In this document: one piece after another, positions 7,550 through 15,300 of the stretch
How positions within the stretch are numbered: the stretch's first letter is position 1
How the letters are laid out: each line of letters opens with the position of its first letter
Source of the DNA: an uncultured Ruminococcus sp.
Lineage (GTDB): Bacteria; Bacillota; Clostridia; Oscillospirales; Ruminococcaceae
Direction of reading: 5' to 3'
DNA: 64,000 bases
NCBI GenBank assembly: GCA_900545345.1
Contig: UQYQ01000009.1
Location: 1 to 64,000, forward strand
Made by a program: the position numbers and the translations under genes
Notes under the pieces: model-generated
Databases searched by the model: none
Seen by the model: only the letters and a program-made list of their open reading frames with translations
Told to the model about the DNA's origin: nothing

Positions 7550-8101
7550 ATGAAAAACGATTTTTTAAAAGGGCTTGGACTGAGTGATGAAATCATCGAA
7601 AAAATCCAAGCCGAAAACGGCAAAGATATCAACGACGAAAAAGCAAAAACAGAAGCATTGCAAAAGGATTTAGATGCTGAAAAAGAAGCACGAGGAAAGC
7701 TTGAAAATGAAATCGGCGAGCTTAAAAAGGCTGACCCTAAGAAACTGCAAGAAACTATTGATGACTTAGAAAAACAAATCAAGAAAAGAAACGAAGCAGA
7801 CGAACAGGCACAGCAAAACAAGGCTCTTGCCGAAAGATTTTCAGCGGTTGCGGGCGAAAAGAAGTTTTTAAACGACTTTACCAAAAACGGCGTACTTGCA
7901 GAGTTTAAAGATGCATTAGGCAAGGACGAGAACAAGGGCAAAGGTGATAAAGAGATTTTTGAAAGCCTCGTCAAAGACAGGGACGGAATTTTTTCAAGTT
8001 CTAATCCACCGATTGATATGCCCGGTGTAGAACCAACCAACGAAGACACAAGAACAGACATTCTCAGAGCAGCAATGGGATTAGCTCCTGAGAAAAACTA
8101 A
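7550..8101 (+). CDS. Scaffolding protein (GP20-like), module 1
   Basis: Directs assembly of the procapsid and is then lost. The 183-residue protein is almost entirely charged coiled coil (KTEALQKDLDAEKEARGKLE) with a C-terminal RTDILRAAMGLAPEKN tail that probably binds the capsid protein. Start ATG 7550 has AAAGGAG at 7538-7544; the frame extends to 7532 but that precedes the ribosome-binding site. It lies 18 bp before the major capsid gene. Confidence 0.85.
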   Translation: MKNDFLKGLGLSDEIIEKIQAENGKDINDEKAKTEALQKDLDAEKEARGKLENEIGELKKADPKKLQETIDDLEKQIKKRNEADEQAQQNKALAERFSAVAGEKKFLNDFTKNGVLAEFKDALGKDENKGKGDKEIFESLVKDRDGIFSSSNPPIDMPGVEPTNEDTRTDILRAAMGLAPEKN

Positions 8102-8119
8102 GAAAAGAGGTAATTTATT

Positions 8120-9001
8120 ATGGCAATAGCATTAGCTAAAAACTACGCACCTTTGCTTGATGAGGTGTATAAAAAAGCATCGGTAACATCTGATTTAACA
8201 GGTGACCCAAAAATGGCAAGAGCAGGTGTCAATGTAAATGAAATCTGCTATCCGCAAATCAGCGTAACAGGACTTGGAGATTATGACCGCAACAGCGGTT
8301 ACACAAACGGTGCTGTTGACCTAGTTTGGAAGACAACAACATTCAACTATGACAGAGGTACTAAGATATCCGTTGATACAATGGACAACCAAGAGACCTT
8401 TGATATATCTCTAGGCAGTGCAGGTGCCGAACTTATCAGAACAAAGGTTGCACCTGAAGCCGATGCCTTTACCTTTGCAACACTTGCAGGAATTGAGGGC
8501 ATTTCAAGGGCTACTCCTACAACTTATGCAGATGCAACAGAGTTTTTAAAAGCACTCATCGAAGCAAAGAACAAAATGGACGAAGACGAAGTACCAGAAG
8601 AAAACAGACTTTTATATGCTACCCCTACCCTGCTTAACGCTATAATGGCACTTGATACAACTAAATCAAGGGAAATTTTAAACGCTTTTACTGTTAAAAA
8701 AGCAGTACCTCAGAGCAGATTTTACACCGCAATTGATATGCTTGACGGAAAGTCAACAGGAGAAGAAGCAGGACACTACAAAAAAGCAGAGAGCGGCACA
8801 GATATCAACTTTATGATTATACACAAACCTGCTATCATCAAGTATGACAAGCACATTGCACACGACCTTATCGCTCCTGAAAACAACCCTGACAGCGATT
8901 CGTACATTCTTAAATATCGTAAATACGGTATTGTTGATGTATACAAAAATAAGGTTGCTGGTATCTATTTGAGTGCTAAGGCTGCACCAACTAAAGCTTA
9001 G
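8120..9001 (+). CDS. Major capsid protein, module 1 (HK97-like fold expected)
   Basis: The 293-residue shell protein. It is recognised by position after the scaffold and before the connector genes, by the N-terminal segment with TSDLTGDPKMARAGVN, and by a central region (ATPTLLNAIMALDTTKSREI) common to capsid proteins of Gram-positive siphoviruses. There is no long N-terminal delta domain or visible protease site, which fits a separate scaffold. It shares no visible similarity with the second capsid protein at 26524. Confidence 0.85.
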   Translation: MAIALAKNYAPLLDEVYKKASVTSDLTGDPKMARAGVNVNEICYPQISVTGLGDYDRNSGYTNGAVDLVWKTTTFNYDRGTKISVDTMDNQETFDISLGSAGAELIRTKVAPEADAFTFATLAGIEGISRATPTTYADATEFLKALIEAKNKMDEDEVPEENRLLYATPTLLNAIMALDTTKSREILNAFTVKKAVPQSRFYTAIDMLDGKSTGEEAGHYKKAESGTDINFMIIHKPAIIKYDKHIAHDLIAPENNPDSDSYILKYRKYGIVDVYKNKVAGIYLSAKAAPTKA

Positions 9002-9012
9002 GCGGTGATATT

Positions 9013-9099
9013 ATGAAGACTGTAGGACTGGTTGTTAAACCTCGACCAAAAACAAAATCAAAAGAACCTAAACCAAAGGAAAATAAGGATAAATCTTAA
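9013..9099 (+). CDS. 28-residue basic peptide between capsid and connector genes
   Basis: ATG 9013 follows GGCGGTGA (9001-9008) and gives a 28-residue peptide, MKTVGLVVKPRPKTKS followed by a Lys/Pro/Glu-rich tail. Short proteins of this kind occur after capsid genes in related siphoviruses. Function unknown. Its very small size keeps confidence moderate. Confidence 0.5.
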   Translation: MKTVGLVVKPRPKTKSKEPKPKENKDKS

Positions 9100-9123
9100 A
9101 CCACAGAAAAGAGGGAGTGCATT

Positions 9124-9468
9124 ATGTATCTGACATTTGAAGAATATACAAGCAGAGGCGGTACTTTAGACAGTATCGCCTTTAATAATGCTTATTTTAA
9201 GGCTTTTGCATTGGCAAATAGCTATACTTTCGGGCGTTTAAAAAACACACAACCGAATGATGTCATTAAAGGGCTGATATTTGAGCTGATAAACAGCTAT
9301 GAAAATGAAAAAGTGAATAAAGTGCAGTCGCAGAGTAATGACGGGTTTTCGGTGACTTTTAAAACAGATACGGACTACACGGCATTAAGGAGTACGCTTA
9401 TCCGAGAGTATTTAAGTACCGAAACAGATGATAACGGCACTCCCCTTTTATATTGCGGGGTGATGTAA
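9124..9468 (+). CDS. Head-tail connector protein, module 1
   Basis: A 114-residue helical protein (MYLTFEEYTSRGGTLD...) in the position of the gp6/gp15-type adaptor that binds the portal ring from below. The N-terminal YLTFEEY pattern is usual for this family. Its last codon overlaps the start of the next connector gene (TAATG at 9466-9470), indicating translational coupling in the head-completion cluster. Confidence 0.75.
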   Translation: MYLTFEEYTSRGGTLDSIAFNNAYFKAFALANSYTFGRLKNTQPNDVIKGLIFELINSYENEKVNKVQSQSNDGFSVTFKTDTDYTALRSTLIREYLSTETDDNGTPLLYCGVM

Positions 9469-9827
9469 TGTATCCGTCATACTGGAACAAAACTATCACA
9501 ATCTATCATCGAGAGACGAGCAAAGACGAAAAGGGACGCACACATACTGAATGGCAACGCAGAATTTACGAAAACTGTTTTGCACACAAGGTGACTAAGC
9601 AATCTGTAAACAATAACGAGATAGTCCGTTCGAGTGTTAATGTTGTGCGTATTCCACACTTTGCAGAGGTTGCTGTCGGTGACATTATCATTTTATCCGA
9701 TACCAAAGACGATGCAATACTCACAAGTGAGATAGATATAAAAAACAAATATCCTAACTGCTTTATTGCATCGGATATCCACGACAATACAGGTGTGTTT
9801 TTATCCCATACCTACATAAGCGAGTGA
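9468..9827 (+). CDS. Head closure protein, module 1
   Basis: A 119-residue beta-rich protein of the SPP1 gp16/HK97 gp7-like stopper group, recognised by its order in the cluster and its pattern of short strands (KTITIYHRETSKDEKGRTHTEW, VAVGDIIILSDTKDD). The start at ATG 9468 overlaps the previous stop; the longer frame from 9453 adds only MRGDV ahead of the ribosome-binding site. Inferred to close the connector after DNA packaging. Confidence 0.7.
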   Translation: MYPSYWNKTITIYHRETSKDEKGRTHTEWQRRIYENCFAHKVTKQSVNNNEIVRSSVNVVRIPHFAEVAVGDIIILSDTKDDAILTSEIDIKNKYPNCFIASDIHDNTGVFLSHTYISE

Positions 9828-9831
9828 TTAT

Positions 9832-10179
9832 ATGAGTTTTAAAATAGATATTACATCAGAAATTAATATACCTAAGCATTTAGCTAAAATCAGAAGTCCA
9901 GCATTTTGGAAGTTTGCACACAATGAATGGAATAAGCTCATTTTTCCTTATGTGCCTTTTAACACTGGAACGCTTGCAGAAAGTACTGATATATCTGCTG
10001 AAGCCATCACTTATAAAGCACCTTATGCATCAGCAGTATATACTCAAAATCGCAACTTTCGCAAGGATTTACACCCATTAGCATCGTCTGAATGGGATAA
10101 GGCAGCAGCACCTACGCAAAAACCGAAACTCATAGAAGCTTTGCAAAAGTATGTAGACAGCGGGAGGTTAAAATTATGA
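9832..10179 (+). CDS. HK97 gp10-like minor head-tail protein
   Basis: A 115-residue protein with the family's signature VPFNTGTLAESTDIS and APYASAVYTQNRNF, where 'hyphenated' polar loops alternate with a helix. HK97 gp10-type proteins sit at the head-tail interface and help join tails. It starts 4 bp after the previous gene and its end overlaps the next by four bases (ATGA). Confidence 0.78.
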   Translation: MSFKIDITSEINIPKHLAKIRSPAFWKFAHNEWNKLIFPYVPFNTGTLAESTDISAEAITYKAPYASAVYTQNRNFRKDLHPLASSEWDKAAAPTQKPKLIEALQKYVDSGRLKL

Positions 10180-10607
10180 CGATTACAGATAAAAACACCG
10201 CTATTTTAAACTGGCTCTATGACTGTGACGAAATAAAAGACATCTTTTATCTAGTCGGAAATCAAGAAAATGACAGTACAACCATTGTACCTAACACAAC
10301 AGAAGAATGGACGAAAAAGTTCAATGACGGAACAGGTGAAAAAGAGCTGACATGCACATTTATTATATATAAATCAGTCAGCACAGAACCTAACACCGAT
10401 GATAACGCCAAAGCTCTATTTGATGTTGAAAAGGTCATGGAATGGGTCAGAGAACAAAACGCAAACAGCAATTATCCTCAATTTGCAGACAATGAAACTA
10501 TCTTTGAAATTGAGGTGCTTGAAAATATGCCGACAATGGCAGGAGCAGACGAACAAACAGCAAAATTTATGTTTGCTGTAAAAATTAATTATTATAAAGG
10601 AGATTAA
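10176..10607 (+). CDS. Tail completion / terminator protein, module 1
   Basis: A 143-residue protein positioned between the gp10-like gene and the tail tube gene, where siphoviruses encode the protein that caps the tail tube for head joining. It contains an N-terminal DKNTAILNWLYDCDEIKD helix and a C-terminal FEIEVLENMPTMAGADEQTAKFMFAVKINYYKGD strand-rich end that resembles the end of such proteins. The assignment is mainly positional. Confidence 0.65.
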   Translation: MTITDKNTAILNWLYDCDEIKDIFYLVGNQENDSTTIVPNTTEEWTKKFNDGTGEKELTCTFIIYKSVSTEPNTDDNAKALFDVEKVMEWVREQNANSNYPQFADNETIFEIEVLENMPTMAGADEQTAKFMFAVKINYYKGD

Positions 10608-10611
10608 GACA

Positions 10612-11112
10612 ATGGCAGAAAACGGACTAAAACTATGGACAAAAGAACAAAGCATGATTTTTATTGATGTATCAGAGGACGGCAAAACGCCTAACTGGGC
10701 AAGAATAGGTAAATCAACTATTTATGATTTGTCACTAAATCCAAATGTAAATACGCTTGATTTCATCGAAAATGCAATACCTCAGGATGAGGTCGACCGT
10801 TACCAACCTGAATTGCCTAGTGAGCTTGCTACATACGAGGGCGATAAAGCATTTGATTTCATGTTTAAGCTATTTTATAACTTACCTACCGGCACAGCAC
10901 TTAATAAAAAGATTTTGCTTGTGTTCCCTAAGAAGAATACAGGCACTGAAAGTGCACCTGAATTTTTGTCTTGGCTCACAGACGCAACTATTGTGCTTAA
11001 CAACTATAATCCTGTTGACAAAAAGCTTACTTTTACAATTAAAATTAACGGGATCGAGAGAGGTACATCTACAGTAGTAGACGGTCAGCCGTCTTTCAGC
11101 AAAGCGGAATAG
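10612..11112 (+). CDS. Major tail tube protein, module 1
   Basis: The 166-residue subunit of the flexible tail tube. Recognised from position before the chaperones and tape measure and from segments such as WARIGKSTIYDLSLNPNVN and LNNYNPVDKKLTFTIKI, typical of Gram-positive siphovirus tail proteins. The frame stops at TAG 11110, but the minus-1 frame remains open and encodes an acidic tail to 11231, suggesting an optional frameshifted longer form (see the following feature). Confidence 0.82.
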   Translation: MAENGLKLWTKEQSMIFIDVSEDGKTPNWARIGKSTIYDLSLNPNVNTLDFIENAIPQDEVDRYQPELPSELATYEGDKAFDFMFKLFYNLPTGTALNKKILLVFPKKNTGTESAPEFLSWLTDATIVLNNYNPVDKKLTFTIKINGIERGTSTVVDGQPSFSKAE

Positions 11113-11231
11113 ATGATAACACACAGGACAGCGGAATTGAAACAAATTCCGCTGATTCTATTTCGCAAACTGATGAAACCAAAGCAGAAGAAACAACCAA
11201 AGAAAATACATTTGATAATGAGGAGATATAA
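11112..11231 (+). other. Start-less acidic reading frame, candidate frameshift extension of the tail tube protein
   Basis: In the minus-1 frame relative to the tail tube gene, the sequence reads DDNTQDSGIETNSADS... through TKAEETTKENTFDNEEI to a stop at 11229-11231. It has no ATG, GTG or TTG of its own and fills the whole gap to the next gene, whose ribosome-binding site it overlaps. Residue content is protein-like and acidic. The minus-1 frame is also open upstream across the end of the tail tube gene. No classic XXXYYYZ slippery heptamer is evident; TCTTTCAGCAAAG near 11092-11104 is the best area. Confidence 0.45.
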
Positions 11232-11233
11232 CT

Positions 11234-11605
11234 ATGGCTAAGTTTACAGTAAATAATGTTGAGTTTGAGTATGACCTTTTTGACGCAGATAAAGTAGAAC
11301 TCTATGAAAACGAATTTGCAAAGGTAAGAAAAGAAGCAGAAAAAGCTTTAAAAAACGTAGGAAATGAAAAGTTTTCTAAAAGTATAAGGAATGTTTGTAG
11401 TATTATACGCAATGTTATTGATGCTTTATTTGGTGACGGTAAATCCTACGAGTTATTCGCTGATAAAAATAATTTGCTTGATATAGCGGTTACTCTTCAT
11501 AAAATTGAAACTGAAACAACAAAAGCAAGTATAGCGGAAGGAACAGAAGCTTTGCAAATTCTAACTGAGTTAGAAGCAAAACCAACAATTAAGGTTACAA
11601 AATAA
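11234..11605 (+). CDS. Tail assembly chaperone, upstream partner, module 1
   Basis: A 123-residue mainly helical protein (FTVNNVEFEYDLFDADKVELYE...) in the place of gpG-type chaperones, between tail tube and tape measure. Similar small proteins occur upstream of Gp15-type genes in Listeria and clostridial phages. The stop overlaps the next start (TAATG), and the next gene lies in the minus-1 frame, so a fused product by frameshift is possible but no convincing slippery site is seen. Confidence 0.7.
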   Translation: MAKFTVNNVEFEYDLFDADKVELYENEFAKVRKEAEKALKNVGNEKFSKSIRNVCSIIRNVIDALFGDGKSYELFADKNNLLDIAVTLHKIETETTKASIAEGTEALQILTELEAKPTIKVTK

Positions 11606-12189
11606 TGATTAACTTAGTTAATTCCCCACCGCCTGAAAGCGTTTTGATTAACGGCACGGAATACCTAATCAATACCGATTATAAGGTGTGGATTAAAGTA
11701 TCTGCACTGTTAGAGGACTTGGATTTAACCGATGAAAGCGAAAACATAGCTAATATTTTTGAGCATATAAACGAGCTTGTGTTTAATGTGCCTAGTATTC
11801 CAGAGGATATAGAAGACGTCTTAAATGCTATTGTTAATTTTCAGGGTGGTTATCCTGAAGAACAGTCAGAAACAGAGAGTACAAGCGAAAACCAAGCAGG
11901 AAATGAAAAGTTTGTCAGCTTCAAGCATGATATCAACTACATAATAGTTGCTATACGCAATCAATCGGGTATTGACTTGTCTTATCGCCGTACCGAACCT
12001 TTTCACTGGTGGGAGTTTCTGCTCGAATTTAACAGCTTAGAGGACAGGCATTTTATATCCAAAGTTATATCAATACGCTCTTACAAAGGAGAGAACAAGG
12101 AGCGGCTGAAGCTTAAAGAGCAATTTAAGCTCCCTTCTAAGTTGACAGCGGCAGAACGGAAAGTGAATGATATATTTTATGGAACATAA
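11605..12189 (+). CDS. Gp15-family tail assembly protein, module 1
   Basis: A 194-residue protein matching the bacteriophage Gp15 family: N-terminal LINGTEYLINTDYKVWIKVSAL, a central acidic low-complexity insert, and a C-terminal FKHDINYIIVAIRNQSGIDL with HWWEFLLEFNSL. In this position it acts with the upstream protein as a tape-measure chaperone. It overlaps both the upstream gene and the downstream zinc-ribbon gene. Confidence 0.8.
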   Translation: MINLVNSPPPESVLINGTEYLINTDYKVWIKVSALLEDLDLTDESENIANIFEHINELVFNVPSIPEDIEDVLNAIVNFQGGYPEEQSETESTSENQAGNEKFVSFKHDINYIIVAIRNQSGIDLSYRRTEPFHWWEFLLEFNSLEDRHFISKVISIRSYKGENKERLKLKEQFKLPSKLTAAERKVNDIFYGT

Positions 12190-12328
12190 AAAGTACAAAA
12201 TCAAGTGCCCTTTTTGCGGTCATGAAATGTCTAACATACAGTACGAAAAAGGGGGTGTATCAGCTAAAGTTTTCACCAAATGTAAAAACTCGAAGTGTAA
12301 AAAAGAATTTGAAATAAAACTAAATTAA
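12179..12328 (+). CDS. Zinc-ribbon protein within the tail operon (49 aa)
   Basis: ATG 12179 lies inside the end of the Gp15 gene (overlap 11 bases). The 49-residue product begins MEHKKYKIKCPFCGHEM and ends with a CKNSKCKKEFEIKLN ribbon, giving CxxC and CxxxxC zinc ligands. It resembles the small Com-like zinc-finger proteins seen in tail regions of some phages. Its role is unknown. The clear zinc ligands and tight packing support it as a real gene despite its size. Confidence 0.65.
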   Translation: MEHKKYKIKCPFCGHEMSNIQYEKGGVSAKVFTKCKNSKCKKEFEIKLN

Positions 12329-12375
12329 GCAGTGCCCATGTGCCCGTCTTAAAGTATTACAAAGAAGGGGTGCGT

Positions 12376-15300
12376 ATGGCAGAAGGACTAAAAATAAAAA
12401 TATTCGGTGATGCTAAAGACCTTGAAAAAGCATTGCAGAACTTAAAAACTGTTGGTGTAAAATCCTTAAACGGTATAAAGACAGTCGGTGAAAAAACAAT
12501 GAAGTCTTTAGCCACTGTCGGAACTGCAAGTATCGGTGCAATAACCGCAGGATTGACAGCAAGCGTAAAAGCAGGCAAAGACTTTGAACAGACCTTTGCA
12601 AAGGCTTCTACGCTTTTCGGTGATGTTAATGTTCAAACCGACAAGCTAAAAACAAACATGCTTGCAATATCGAGTGAAACAGGCGTTGCGGCTAAAGAGC
12701 TTAACGAGGCTTTATACTCTGCCCTTTCGGCAGGCGTTGAAGTCACAGAAGATATGCAGACATCAACGGAGTTTTTGTCTAACTCGTCAAAACTGGCTAA
12801 AGCAGGCTTTACAGATGTTGAAACTGCTATCTCCGCAACAGCAAAGACATTAAACGCATATAACCTCCCTGCAAGCGAAGCGGCAAACATACAAAATATG
12901 CTTATCCAAACTCAAAACAAAGGTATTACCACCGTTGACGAGTTAGGACAAACGCTTGCACAGGTTACACCAACTGCATCGGCTTTTGGTGTGGCTTTCG
13001 ATCAAGTGTCTGCTTCCCTATCAACAATGACTGCACAAGGTACACCTACAGCACAGGCAACAACACAGCTTAATAGCTTGATTGCCGAGCTTGGCAAAAA
13101 CGGTACTGTCGCTTCTGATAATCTTAAAAAGGCAGCTAAAGGCTCTGAGTATGCAGGCATGTCCTTTAATGACATGATGGATAAAGGTGCGAACTTAGGC
13201 GATGTCCTGTCGCTGATGGACAAGTATGCATCTGCATCAGGTGTCAGCCTTGTTGATATGTTTAGCTCTATCGAGGCAGGAAAAGCAGCACTATCTATAA
13301 TGACAAAAGACGGTGCTAAATTTAACGAAAACTTAAAGGCTATGGCAGACAGTGCAGGGCTTGTAGACACAGCATACGAAAAGATGTCAAACACGCTTGA
13401 AACACAGCTTGACAGACTAAAGCAAAGTGTAACCAACTTAGGTATTGCAATCTACGAGGAAAACAACACTGTATTTGCACAAATGGCAAACTTCGGTGCA
13501 GAATGTATCTCCAAAATTTCAGAGGGATTTGAAGCTAATGGCACTGAGGGAATGATTACAGCGTTAGGCAATGTGCTGTCTGATGTATTAACTAAAACTA
13601 CCGAAAATTTACCGCTTGTTTTTGACATTTCAGGCGATTTATTATCCTCTGTGGTTGACGGCATAGACCGAAACTTGTCTAAGATATCAGAAGCTTCGGA
13701 AAAGATTATATCATCTCTCAGAGACGGTATAACAAACTTTATGCCGAAATTACAGCCTGTTGTCAAAGAGATAGGTAATATTTTAGTGCAAGGTATTATT
13801 GCATATAAACAGGTGTTTTGGGCTGCTGCATTAAATGTTGTATCGGCTTTAGCACAAGGTATTGCGAAAAACAGCAAGAAAATATCAAAGCAAGCTGTGG
13901 AACTCATAAACAGCATTGTTAAAACCGCAACAGATAATGCACCTTTGCTTATAAAGTCAGCCAGTAACATATTAACTGATGTCCTGAAATCTCTTGCTAA
14001 AAACTCAGACACTATAACATCTAATGTTAAGGTGCTTATAACTCAAATATGCAAGGCTATATCAGATAACGCACCGCAGTTGATACAAGCAGGTGTAGAG
14101 CTTATAAGAGCTTTAGTCAAAGGCATTGTGGACAACGCAGGAGAAATAATTAAAGCGTTGCTCGGCACGATAGGAAGTCTTTTAAAAGAGCTTGGCAAAA
14201 TATCTCCGTTGTTGGTCGGAATCGGTGCGGCTATTACTGCTAATTTTGCAATAAATACAATATCAGGTTTTATTACTAAGATTAAAGAAACTGCTGTCGT
14301 TCAAGCACTTCTAAAATCTGCCACAGATAAAGCAACTATTTCACAGCAACTTTTAAATGCTGCTCAATCTGCCAGTCCTACAACTTGGATAATCGGTGCG
14401 GTCGGACTTTTAGCAACGGCTCTAACCACATTTGCTATTGCTTCGGACGATGCCGCCGAAAGTCAATGCAAACTCACAGAAGCACAGCAAGAGTCTATAG
14501 AAAAATCAGAAGAGTTTCAGCGCGAAATACAAGACAACATAGATGCATTAAACAATCAAGTTAGCAAAGTATCCACTGAGTTTAATTATTATGGTGACTT
14601 AGCTGATGAACTTGACAATATAGTTGATAAAAACGGCAAGATTAAATCAGGTTATGAGGACAGAGCAAAAGTCATAACAAATGAGCTATCTAAGGCTTTA
14701 GGCATTGAAATTGATACAAACGGAAAAGTCATAGAGGATTATGAGAAGTTACAAGCTAAAATAAATGAAACTATTGAGCTGAAAAAGGCTCAATCGTTAT
14801 TAGATAGCACCAATGATAAATTCATGGAAGCCTTAGAAAGCGAAAAAAACAGTGCTGATAAGTTAGCTGGTAGCTATAAAGACTTAAATGATGAAAAAGA
14901 AAAAAATCAAAAACTGAAAAGTTTAAGAGATGAATTAGAGGGGCTTTATAATAACCGCTCAGTAGACAATTGGAGTGAACGTGTTCAAGGACTTTGGGAT
15001 GAATACAAAGAATTAACAGGTAGTGTAAAACAAGGATTTAATGCAATTGATGAATCAATTGAAAATTCTGATAATAGTATTAAAGAACTGTCAAACACAT
15101 ATGAAAACAATAAACAGTCTGCACTCGATAATCAAACAGTAATAACCAATTACACTCAACTGCAAAATGCTATAGCAAGCGGAAATGTTGAGGCAATAAA
15201 GCAATCAACAGAAGCTATTGAATTTTTCATGAAGACTGGCAAAGCGTTTACAATCGAAAATCTGGAAGAGCAGAAAAAGCTATATGAAGAACAATTAAAA

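Noticed and set aside
7528..8061. A 177-codon minus-strand frame over the module 1 scaffold gene
   Set aside because: It is the antisense shadow of a coiled-coil gene, with Ser/Phe-rich sequence typical of such shadows.
11596..11610. Programmed frameshift joining the two tail chaperone genes
   Set aside because: The second gene is in the minus-1 frame and the stop and start overlap, but ACAAAATAATG is not a convincing slippery heptamer and the Gp15 gene has its own ATG; simple coupling explains it.
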